Part shown: positions 1-5,503 of the stretch, piece after piece | Layout of the letters: each line of letters begins with the position of its first letter | Numbering within the stretch: position 1 is the first letter of the stretch | From: an uncultured beta proteobacterium | Lineage (GTDB): Bacteria; Pseudomonadota; Gammaproteobacteria; Burkholderiales; Rhodocyclaceae | Direction: 5' to 3' | Length of the DNA stretch: 7,166 nt | NCBI GenBank assembly: GCA_903953145.1 | Contig: CAJBIL010000075.1 | Location: 1 to 7,166 of the forward strand | Translations under genes and position numbers: made by a program | Notes under the pieces: generated by a model | Databases searched by the model: none | The model's input: the letters and a program-made list of their open reading frames with translations, nothing else | What the model was told of the DNA's origin: nothing

Positions 1-30
1 CATCGGGTTAAGTGCACCGAGGATCGCCAT
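1..30 (-). CDS. nuoF: NADH-quinone oxidoreductase subunit F, first 10 codons (partial)
   Basis: Only the start of this gene is inside the window. On the minus strand the nuoE stop and a new start overlap as TAATG, and the new frame stays open to the window edge, reading MAILGALNPM. A Shine-Dalgarno-like GGAG lies 8 bases before the ATG, inside the end of nuoE. In complex I operons nuoF always follows nuoE, and its product carries the FMN, the NADH site and the N3 [4Fe-4S] cluster. None of those motifs can be seen in ten residues. The call therefore rests on position, the coupled start and the operon order. Confidence 0.8.
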   Translation of the reverse strand, partial: MAILGALNPM

Positions 31-503
31 TATTCGAGCTCCGCCAGCAGTTTGTCGATTTGCTCGGGATGCATCCAGCTGCACATCTTGCGGTTATTGA
101 CGATCACCACCGGTGCGTCGCCGCAGGCGCCCATGCACTCACCTTCTTTCAGCGTGATTTTGCCGTCCGGCGTGGTCTCGTTGTAGCCGATACCCAGCTT
201 GTGTTTCAGATATTCGCCAGCATCGACACCACCGCTCAGCATGCACGGCAAGTTGGTGCACACCGTCAGCTTGTACTTGCCGACCGGTTTCAGGTCGTAC
301 ATGTTGTAGAAGCTGGCGACTTCGTAAGCCGCAATCGGCGGCATACCAAGGTAGTTGGCGACAAACTCGATCGCCTCGCTGGACAACCAGCCTTTTTCTT
401 CCTGGGCAATCGCCAACGCAGCCATCGACGCCGACTGTTTCTGGTCAGCCGGATACTTGGCGATCTCGCGATCAATTCTCTTGAGGGATTCAGTGTTCAG
501 CAT
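30..503 (-). CDS. nuoE: NADH-quinone oxidoreductase subunit E (24 kDa, [2Fe-2S] N1a)
   Basis: 157 residues, the usual size for NuoE. The protein has an N-terminal helical part (roughly residues 1-70, with AIAQEEKGWLS and YEVASFYNMY typical of the family). A thioredoxin-like [2Fe-2S] domain follows. The four expected cluster ligands are present as C82-x4-C87 and C123-x3-C127, in CTNLPC and CMGAC. In complex I this cytoplasmic subunit pairs with NuoF in the NADH-oxidising module and holds cluster N1a. Its ATG shares one base with the nuoD stop (TGATG), and its TAA shares one base with the nuoF start. Upstream there is only a weak GGCGAG-like ribosome binding site, so translation is probably coupled to nuoD. 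No key residue is missing. Confidence 0.97.
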   Translation of the reverse strand: MLNTESLKRIDREIAKYPADQKQSASMAALAIAQEEKGWLSSEAIEFVANYLGMPPIAAYEVASFYNMYDLKPVGKYKLTVCTNLPCMLSGGVDAGEYLKHKLGIGYNETTPDGKITLKEGECMGACGDAPVVIVNNRKMCSWMHPEQIDKLLAELE

Positions 504-1756
504 CAGCGGTCAATCTCGCCAAAAACAACGTCCTGGGTACCGATAATCGTGACCACGCCGGCCAGCATATGACCACGGCACATTTCATCCATTGCCGAGA
601 GGTGGACGTAGCCCGGCGCACGGATCTTCAAGCGGTACGGCTTGTTGGCGCCATCGGAAATCATGTAGATACCGAACTCGCCCTTGGGATGCTCAACCGC
701 TGCATACGCCTCACCTTCGGGCACATGAATACCTTCGGTACAGAGTTTGAAGTGGTGGATCAATTCTTCCATGTTGGATTTCATATCCTCACGAGCCGGC
801 GGCGCAACCTTGTGGTTAGCCGTAATCACCGGGCCCGGATTCGCACGCAACCAGTCGATGCACTGCTTGATGATGCGATTTGACTGACGCATCTCTTCCA
901 TGCGAACCAGATAGCGGTCATACGAGTCGCCATTGGTACCGACCGGAATATCGAAATCGAGGCGATCATACACTTCGTAAGGTTGCTTCTTGCGCAGATC
1001 CCAAGCAATACCTGAACCGCGCAACATAGCACCGGAGAAGCCGCGCTGCAGCGCGCGCTCAGGTGTCACGATACCCACATCAACCAGGCGCTGTTTCCAG
1101 ATACGGTTGTCGGTGAGCAGTGTTTCGTATTCGTCGAGCAAGGTCGGGAAACGGGTCACAAAGTCATCAAGGAAGTCGAGCAGCGAACCACTGCGCGCTT
1201 CGTTAAACGGCTTAATCTGCGCAGCACTCTTCCACTGCGATTCGCGGTATTGCGGCATGCGATCCGGCAGATCGCGATAAACGCCGCCCGGACGGTAGTA
1301 AGCCGCGTGCATACGCGCACCCGAAACCGCCTCGTAGGCATCAACCAGATCTTCACGCTCGCGGAAGGCGTAGAGCACCATGGTCATCGCACCGACGTCG
1401 AGACCGTGACAACCCACCCACAGCAGGTGGTTGAGCACCCGCGTAATTTCATCAAACATGACGCGGATGTACTGGGCACGTACCGGCACGTCGATGCCAA
1501 GCAGTTTTTCGATCGCCAGGCAATAAGCGTGTTCGTTGCACATCATCGACACGTAATCGAGTCGATCCATGTATGGCAAAGACTGAACCCAGGTTTTGTT
1601 CTCAGCCAACTTCTCGGTGGCGCGGTGCAGCAGACCAATGTGCGGATCAGCACGCATGACGACTTCGCCGTCAAGCTCGAGCACCATACGCAGCACACCG
1701 TGCGCGGCCGGGTGCTGCGGACCGAAGTTCAACGTAAAATTGCGCAGTTCAGCCAT
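503..1756 (-). CDS. nuoD: NADH-quinone oxidoreductase subunit D (49 kDa, quinone-site subunit)
   Basis: 417 residues, the normal length for a stand-alone NuoD. The start FTLNFGPQHPAAHG (residues 7-20) and GLLHRATEK (41-49) are family signatures, and the C-terminus GEIDR matches the conserved end. NuoD descends from the large subunit of NiFe hydrogenases but has lost the metal. It lines the quinone cavity with NuoB. By alignment from memory with Thermus Nqo4, H19 corresponds to the quinone-binding His38 and Y68 (in RLDY) to Tyr87, so both catalytic positions are intact. The ATG shares one base with the nuoC stop (TAATG), and GGGGA lies 9 bases upstream. In E. coli this domain is fused to NuoC. 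Here it is separate, as in betaproteobacteria and mitochondria. Confidence 0.98.
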   Translation of the reverse strand: MAELRNFTLNFGPQHPAAHGVLRMVLELDGEVVMRADPHIGLLHRATEKLAENKTWVQSLPYMDRLDYVSMMCNEHAYCLAIEKLLGIDVPVRAQYIRVMFDEITRVLNHLLWVGCHGLDVGAMTMVLYAFREREDLVDAYEAVSGARMHAAYYRPGGVYRDLPDRMPQYRESQWKSAAQIKPFNEARSGSLLDFLDDFVTRFPTLLDEYETLLTDNRIWKQRLVDVGIVTPERALQRGFSGAMLRGSGIAWDLRKKQPYEVYDRLDFDIPVGTNGDSYDRYLVRMEEMRQSNRIIKQCIDWLRANPGPVITANHKVAPPAREDMKSNMEELIHHFKLCTEGIHVPEGEAYAAVEHPKGEFGIYMISDGANKPYRLKIRAPGYVHLSAMDEMCRGHMLAGVVTIIGTQDVVFGEIDR

Positions 1757-2355
1757 TATTCAACGTCCCCGTAGGTCGCTTCGCGAACGATCCGCGGCGT
1801 CACTTCGCGCGGCTCAATCGTCACGGGTTGATAAATCACGCGCTGCTGATCGGGGTCGTAGCGCATTTCGACATAACCGGAAATCGGGAAGTCTTTACGG
1901 AACGGGTGGCCGATAAAACCGTAGTCGGTGAGAATCCGGCGCAAGTCATCATGCCCCGGGAAAACAATGCCGTAGAGATCGAAAGCCTCGCGCTCGAACC
2001 AGTTAACGCTGTTCCAGATGTCAACCACCGAAGGTACGGACGGAAAATCGTCGTCCTGCGCGAAACAGCGGACACGGAGACGCCAGTTATTGGCGATCGA
2101 CAGCAGATGACTAACTGCGGCGTAACGCTTATCGGTGCGCTCAACATTGCCGTAGGTCGAATAATCGACACCGCAAAGATCAACCAGCTCTTCAAAATTC
2201 AGATCCGGCTCATTGCGAAGCGTCTGCATCACAGCGACGTAATCGGCAACATCGACCTCAATGGTAATCTCGCCGAGCGCAGTCTTAAGCGACTTGATTC
2301 GCTCACCGAGATGCTTTTGCAGGTTCAGGCTCAGCGTTTCCAGCTTGGCGGACAT
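1756..2355 (-). CDS. nuoC: NADH-quinone oxidoreductase subunit C (30 kDa)
   Basis: 199 residues, a stand-alone NuoC. The C-terminal half holds the 30 kDa-subunit signature, from about residue 121 (EREAFDLYGIVFPGHDDLRR) through GFIGHPFRKDFP to residue 157. This subunit has no cofactor. It is part of the peripheral-arm connecting module next to NuoB and NuoD. The reading frame is open a further 50 codons upstream, inside nuoB. I chose the ATG at 2355 because MSAKLETL looks like a NuoC N-terminus, a GAGAG ribosome binding site sits 6 bases before it, and it leaves a 26-base gap after the nuoB stop. The C-terminal end overlaps the nuoD start by one base. Confidence 0.96.
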   Translation of the reverse strand: MSAKLETLSLNLQKHLGERIKSLKTALGEITIEVDVADYVAVMQTLRNEPDLNFEELVDLCGVDYSTYGNVERTDKRYAAVSHLLSIANNWRLRVRCFAQDDDFPSVPSVVDIWNSVNWFEREAFDLYGIVFPGHDDLRRILTDYGFIGHPFRKDFPISGYVEMRYDPDQQRVIYQPVTIEPREVTPRIVREATYGDVE

Positions 2356-2381
2356 GACAAACTCTCGGTTGAATGGTTGAA

Positions 2382-2858
2382 TTAGCGGGCGATGGTGCTG
2401 GTACGACGAATCTTGTTCTGCAACTGGATGAGGCCGTAGATCAGCGCCTCTGCAGTCGGCGGGCAGCCGGGAACATAGATATCGACAGGAACGATACGGT
2501 CGCAACCACGGACAACCGCGTAGGAATAGTGGTAATAACCGCCGCCATTAGCACAGGAGCCCATGGAGATAACCCAGCGCGGCTCGGCCATCTGGTCGTA
2601 CACCTTGCGCAGGGCCGGCGCCATTTTATTGGTTAGCGTACCGGCGACAATCATCACATCGGACTGGCGTGGACTCGGGCGGAATACAATACCGAAGCGG
2701 TCAAGGTCGTAGCGCGAACAACCGGCGTGAATCATCTCAACCGCGCAACACGCCAGACCAAAACTCATGGGCCACATTGAGCCGGTACGAACATAGTTGA
2801 TCAGCTTATCGGCCGTCGTGGTGACGAAACCTTCCTGAAGAATGCCTTCAATACCCAT
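2382..2858 (-). CDS. nuoB: NADH-quinone oxidoreductase subunit B (PSST, cluster N2)
   Basis: 158 residues, typical for NuoB. The four ligands of the terminal [4Fe-4S] cluster N2 are present: the tandem C37-C38 in GLACCAVEM, C102 in MGSCANGGG, and C132 in VPGCPPT. GCSRYDLDRFG and FRPSPRQSD are also strongly conserved in the family. N2 passes electrons to quinone at the NuoB/NuoD interface, on the cytoplasmic side next to the membrane arm. The gene starts 3 bases after the nuoA stop. Its ribosome binding site GGGAG overlaps the last codons of nuoA, with 6 bases to the ATG, so the two genes are translated from one message. Nothing is odd about the protein. Confidence 0.98.
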   Translation of the reverse strand: MGIEGILQEGFVTTTADKLINYVRTGSMWPMSFGLACCAVEMIHAGCSRYDLDRFGIVFRPSPRQSDVMIVAGTLTNKMAPALRKVYDQMAEPRWVISMGSCANGGGYYHYSYAVVRGCDRIVPVDIYVPGCPPTAEALIYGLIQLQNKIRRTSTIAR

Positions 2859-2861
2859 TGC

Positions 2862-3236
2862 TCACTCCCAGTCCAGCGCACCCTTGGCCCAGGCATAAAC
2901 ATAGCCGACGACCAGGATGGCGATAAAAACGAGCATCTCGACAAATCCAAACCACTTGACGGACTCGGTCTGCACGATTTCCTTGAAAATCGTCGCCCAA
3001 GGCAACAAGAAAGCAACTTCAAGATCGAAGAGAATGAAGATGATGGCGATCAGGTAATACCGCACATCGAATTTCATGCGGGCATCTTCAAACGCCTCGA
3101 AGCCGCACTCATAGGGAGAGAGTTTTTCGCTGTCAGGCCGATGCGGCGCGACAACCAGACCAAGGACGACTGGCGCGATACCGAATACGATACCAATCAG
3201 GATGAAGACTAATACCGGGAAATAGTTTTCCAGCAT
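2862..3236 (-). CDS. nuoA: NADH-quinone oxidoreductase subunit A (ND3-like membrane subunit)
   Basis: 124 residues with three membrane helices, at about 7-30, 60-82 and 98-117. The loop between helices 1 and 2 holds the conserved SPYECGFE, with C44 at the position of the ND3 loop cysteine. Helix 2 has FDLEVAFLLPW with the buried acidic pair D71 and E73. NuoA sits where the peripheral and membrane arms meet and helps couple quinone reduction to proton pumping. A GTG four codons upstream (at 3248) is in frame, but no ribosome binding site precedes it. The ATG at 3236 gives the usual MLENYFPVL start, with only a weak GGCGG before it. It is the first gene of the nuo operon and begins 59 bases after the tRNA-Leu 3' end. 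Confidence 0.96.
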   Translation of the reverse strand: MLENYFPVLVFILIGIVFGIAPVVLGLVVAPHRPDSEKLSPYECGFEAFEDARMKFDVRYYLIAIIFILFDLEVAFLLPWATIFKEIVQTESVKWFGFVEMLVFIAILVVGYVYAWAKGALDWE

Positions 3237-3268
3237 GATCCGCCGCACTATTGCTATATTTTCGGATT

Positions 3269-3292
3269 GAAATTACCACTTTAGGTAACTTC
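3269..3292 (-). repeat. 9-bp inverted repeat (hairpin) between tRNA-Leu and nuoA
   Basis: On the minus strand GAAGTTACC, a 6-base loop TAAAGT and GGTAATTTC form a nine-pair stem with one G-U pair. It begins three bases after the tRNA CCA end and finishes 32 bases before the nuoA ATG. No T-run follows, so it is not a standard intrinsic terminator. It could shape the 5' end of nuo mRNA after tRNA processing, or be an operator in DNA. The repeat itself is plain in the sequence; the role is unknown. Confidence 0.5.
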
Positions 3293-3295
3293 CCT

Positions 3296-3380
3296 TGGTG
3301 CCGACGATGAGACTCGAACTCATACGACCTAAGTCACTACCCCCTCAAGATAGCGTGTCTACCAATTTCACCACGTCGGC
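3296..3380 (-). tRNA. tRNA-Leu, anticodon GAG, CCA encoded
   Basis: An 85-base class II tRNA folds fully. The acceptor arms are GCCGACG and CGTCGGC, followed by discriminator A and an encoded CCA. The D stem is GTG/CAC. The anticodon stem is CTATC/GGTAG, enclosing the loop TTGAGGG and giving anticodon GAG, which reads CUC and CUU leucine codons. The variable arm is long (13 bases, with a GACT/GGTC stem), and the T stem is ATGAG/CTCAT around TTCGAGT. The long variable arm and A73 are leucine identity features. It lies between secG (57 bases upstream) and nuoA in the same orientation. I see no strong promoter of its own, so it is probably cut from a longer transcript by RNase P and 3' nucleases. 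Confidence 0.98.
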
Positions 3381-3391
3381 ATTAACCACAA

Positions 3392-3428
3392 AAAGTGCGA
3401 AGCTATCGAGGACAACTCCCCGCACTTT
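3392..3428 (-). terminator. possible weak terminator or attenuator after secG
   Basis: On the minus strand AAAGTGCG and CGCACTTT form an 8-base-pair inverted repeat around a 21-base loop. It starts 9 bases after the secG stop and ends 11 bases before the tRNA. The descending arm runs into TTTTTG, so a short U-tract is present, but three of its Ts lie in the stem and the loop is long for an intrinsic terminator. It may end part of the tpiA-secG transcript or act as a processing structure ahead of the tRNA. Confidence 0.35.
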
Positions 3429-3437
3429 CATACTCTA

Positions 3438-3809
3438 TTACTTAGGAATCTCTTTTGCTTTTGAAGCTGCACCTTCAGAACTTTTAGCAGCATCTGAACT
3501 AATTGAACCCGGCGCTAAAACAGGCTGAGAGTTTACCGCATCCTGCATTACACTGCCAACCGTTTTCGGCTTACTTGAAGCAATATATGCAAGAGAAAGA
3601 CTAGTTACAAAAAAAACCGTAGCCAGTACTGCCGTTGCTCTACTCAGAAAATTCGCTGACCCAGTTGCACCGAACAAACTACCTGATGCGCCACTACCAA
3701 AAGCAGCTCCCATATCGGCGCCTTTGCCATGCTGAACAAGCACAAGACCAATGACCCCTAGCGCCGCTAGAATATGAAATGTCAAAACTATAGAAAACAA
3801 ATAATCCAT
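3438..3809 (-). CDS. secG: protein-export membrane protein SecG
   Basis: 123 residues, in the range of proteobacterial SecG. Two membrane helices are clear (about 4-25 and 55-76). They flank the family's glycine-rich cytoplasmic loop, with VLVQHGKGADMGAAFGSG and SGSLFGATGSANFLSR. The tail after residue 78 is Ala/Ser/Lys-rich, low in complexity and probably disordered, as is common in this family. SecG is the non-essential partner of SecYE in the translocation channel and supports SecA-driven export. The start lies 9 bases after the tpiA stop, and its AAGAGG ribosome binding site touches that stop codon, 4 bases from the ATG. It is therefore co-transcribed with tpiA and probably translationally linked. 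The gene is visibly more AT-rich than the nuo genes. Confidence 0.96.
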   Translation of the reverse strand: MDYLFSIVLTFHILAALGVIGLVLVQHGKGADMGAAFGSGASGSLFGATGSANFLSRATAVLATVFFVTSLSLAYIASSKPKTVGSVMQDAVNSQPVLAPGSISSDAAKSSEGAASKAKEIPK

Positions 3810-3818
3810 ATTGCCTCT

Positions 3819-4574
3819 TTATCGACTTGCTTCTAAGCAAATCGCCAAAAAATCATCTGCCACCAACGATGCGCCACCAATCAAGCCACCATCAATATCA
3901 GGCATCGAAAACAATTCTGCGGAATTTTCAGGCTTCACACTTCCGCCATACAAAATTTTAACCCGTTCAGACAAGTCCGAATCGAAAGACGCCAATTGCG
4001 CCCTAATTGCTTCATGAACTCTTTGCGCCTGAGCTGGTGAAGCAGTTTTTCCAGTACCAATTGCCCAGACTGGCTCGTAAGCGATGGTTGCACTTTCAAA
4101 AGCTGCGATTCCTGCACGCTGAATGATTGCATCCAACTGCGCAGAAACGATTGACTCTGTCTGCCCGGACTCACGTTGCGCCAAAGTTTCACCGACACAG
4201 ATAATTGGCTGCAATCCACAAGAGACTGCGACACAAAACTTACCCGCAATTTGCGCATCAGATTCGCCGAAAAATGCACGCCGCTCAGAATGTCCAACCA
4301 GCACATAGTGACAAGCAAAGTCTTGCAACATCTGAGCGCTTACTTCACCCGTGTAAGCCCCCTGGTGAAATTCACACACATTCTGCGCCCCCAAGGATAC
4401 TGACGAACCAGCCAGCAAGGTCTGAGCTTGGGACAAATAGGGGAAAGGCACAAATACCGCCATATCAACACCTGAAACCTTCGCCGCTCCGACCGCAACA
4501 TCTTTCAGCAACCGCTGATTCGAGGCGAGGCTACCGTGCATTTTCCAGTTTCCTGCCACAAACCGACGACGCAC
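3819..4574 (-). CDS. tpiA: triosephosphate isomerase
   Basis: 251 residues, the standard length for this TIM-barrel enzyme, which interconverts dihydroxyacetone phosphate and glyceraldehyde 3-phosphate in the cytoplasm (glycolysis and gluconeogenesis). All catalytic residues are visible: N9 and K11 in GNWKM, H95 in VGHSERR, and E167 in YEPVWAIGTG. Loop 6 (about 170-178) and the phosphate-binding YGGSV (209-213) and GGASL (233-237) are also present. The start codon is GTG, chosen because AAGGAG lies exactly 7 bases before it and the protein begins MRRRFVAGNWKM as expected. secG follows after 9 bases. A strong promoter lies just upstream, so tpiA-secG can be expressed independently of the pst genes. 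The fold and active site look complete. Confidence 0.98.
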   Translation of the reverse strand: MRRRFVAGNWKMHGSLASNQRLLKDVAVGAAKVSGVDMAVFVPFPYLSQAQTLLAGSSVSLGAQNVCEFHQGAYTGEVSAQMLQDFACHYVLVGHSERRAFFGESDAQIAGKFCVAVSCGLQPIICVGETLAQRESGQTESIVSAQLDAIIQRAGIAAFESATIAYEPVWAIGTGKTASPAQAQRVHEAIRAQLASFDSDLSERVKILYGGSVKPENSAELFSMPDIDGGLIGGASLVADDFLAICLEASR

Positions 4575-4581
4575 TTTAATG

Positions 4582-4587
4582 CTCCTT
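4582..4587 (-). promoter_or_regulatory. ribosome binding site of tpiA
   Basis: The minus strand reads AAGGAG, a near-perfect Shine-Dalgarno sequence, with 7 bases to the GTG codon at 4574. It decides the GTG start, since no better ATG is placed at a proper distance. Confidence 0.85.
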
Positions 4588-4600
4588 ACAAGGCGGGCGG

Positions 4601-4630
4601 AGTATAGCCGGATAAAACGCTAGAGGTCAA
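4601..4630 (-). promoter_or_regulatory. sigma70-type promoter of tpiA-secG
   Basis: The minus strand has TTGACC (-35, 5 of 6 matches to consensus) at 4630-4625 and TATACT (-10, 5 of 6) at 4606-4601, separated by 18 bases. The expected start of transcription is near 4594, giving a short leader of about 20 bases that holds the AAGGAG site. This is the best promoter I can see in the window and probably drives tpiA and secG, and perhaps the tRNA and nuo genes by read-through. Confidence 0.75.
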
Positions 4631-4654
4631 TAAATGCAGTCCAAAAACACAGTG

Positions 4655-4712
4655 ATTTACTTCCGACTTCGAGCCAGGCAGATGAAGTACTGGCGCTTTT
4701 CAAAGAGTAAAT
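4655..4712 (-). repeat. nested inverted repeats after pstB, function uncertain
   Basis: Just after the pstB stop the minus strand has ATTTACT (4712-4706), matched by AGTAAAT (4661-4655) with 44 bases between. Inside that span GCCAG (4694-4690) pairs with CTGGC (4677-4673) around 12 bases. A TTTTT run lies a few bases further on, near 4643-4647, but no strong GC stem sits directly before it. The structure could protect the 3' end of pst mRNA or be a poor terminator. It may equally be chance. Confidence 0.25.
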
Positions 4713-4714
4713 AC

Positions 4715-5503
4715 TTACCCAAAGCGACCTGTAATGTAATCTTCAGTGGCTTTTTGCTGCGGTTTGATGAAGATCTGATCCGTCACGCCGAACTCAATCA
4801 GCTCACCCAGGTACATATACGCCGTGTGATCCGAAATACGCGCAGCCTGCTGCATGTTGTGCGTAACGATAAGAATCGTCACTTTTTCCTTTAACTCGGA
4901 AACAAGCTCCTCGATGCTCGCGGTGGCAATCGGATCAAGCGCTGAGGTTGGTTCGTCAAAAAGCATCAACTCCGGATCAGTTGCCAGCGCACGGGCAATG
5001 CACAAGCGCTGCTGCTGACCACCGGACAAATTGAAGGCTAAATCATTCAGACGATCTTTAACCTCACCCCACAATGCTGCACTACGCAACGCCTCTTCCA
5101 CTTTTTGGTCGAGCACGGCACGACGGTTTTCGCCCCGCACACGCAAGCCATACGCAACGTTCTCGAATATTGACTTGGGAAAAGGGTTCGGCTTCTGGAA
5201 AACCATGCTGATGCGCATGCGCACCTCAATCGGATCAACTTTATCCGACAGCAAGTTCGTATTGTCCGGCTGAAAATTGATTCCACCCTCGTAGCGGGTA
5301 CCCGGATAAAGATCGTGCATCCGGTTAAAACACCGCAAAAAGGTTGATTTACCACAGCCGGACGGGCCGATCAGCGCAGTTACCTTTTTGTCGTAGACCG
5401 GCATATTGAGACCTTTGAGTGCCTGAAAATTACCGTAGTAAAAATTCAGATCCTTGGCTTCAGCCTTGATCGTCAGGGTTTCATTTTCCATGGGGGTTAC
5501 CAT
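4715..5503 (-). CDS. pstB: phosphate ABC transporter ATP-binding protein PstB
   Basis: 262 residues (E. coli PstB has 257). All ATPase motifs are intact: Walker A GPSGCGKST (46-54), Q-loop Q103 in VFQKPNPFP, signature LSGGQQQR (159-166), Walker B LMLFDE (179-184), D-loop SALD and switch H215 in VTHNMQQA. NFYYG near residue 20, YLGELIEFG (231-239) and the end TEDYITGRFG are specific to PstB. The protein is a cytoplasmic homodimer that powers PstCA. The ATG at 5503 overlaps the end of pstA by 7 bases. A second in-frame ATG at 5491 (258 residues) lies 5 bases after the pstA stop. Neither has a clear ribosome binding site, so the start is uncertain and probably depends on coupling to pstA. No phoU follows. 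Confidence 0.97.
   Translation of the reverse strand: MVTPMENETLTIKAEAKDLNFYYGNFQALKGLNMPVYDKKVTALIGPSGCGKSTFLRCFNRMHDLYPGTRYEGGINFQPDNTNLLSDKVDPIEVRMRISMVFQKPNPFPKSIFENVAYGLRVRGENRRAVLDQKVEEALRSAALWGEVKDRLNDLAFNLSGGQQQRLCIARALATDPELMLFDEPTSALDPIATASIEELVSELKEKVTILIVTHNMQQAARISDHTAYMYLGELIEFGVTDQIFIKPQQKATEDYITGRFG

Noticed and set aside
12..572. A 186-codon plus-strand frame across nuoF, nuoE and the end of nuoD.
   Set aside because: It is antisense to three genes with intact motifs and shows no family resemblance; it is a codon-phase shadow.
1250..2385. Plus-strand frames of 174 and 185 codons opposite nuoD and nuoC.
   Set aside because: Both are antisense to well-conserved complex I genes and contain no recognisable motif or good ribosome binding site.
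2356..2505. A 50-codon upstream extension of nuoC reaching into nuoB.
   Set aside because: The extra residues (Arg/Cys/His-rich) look like an out-of-frame reading of nuoB, and the ATG at 2355 has a proper ribosome binding site and a family-like N-terminus.
3237..3268. Possible -10 element (TATAGC, minus strand) for a nuo promoter.
   Set aside because: It has only 4 of 6 consensus matches and no -35-like hexamer 16-18 bases upstream, so I do not list it as a promoter.
3295..3528. A 77-codon plus-strand frame across the tRNA and the end of secG.
   Set aside because: It translates the complement of a perfectly folding tRNA gene and the secG tail; no evidence of coding.
4634..4894. An 86-codon plus-strand frame across the pstB-tpiA spacer and the end of pstB.
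   Set aside because: Two thirds of it is antisense to the conserved PstB C-terminus, and no ribosome binding site or domain is visible.
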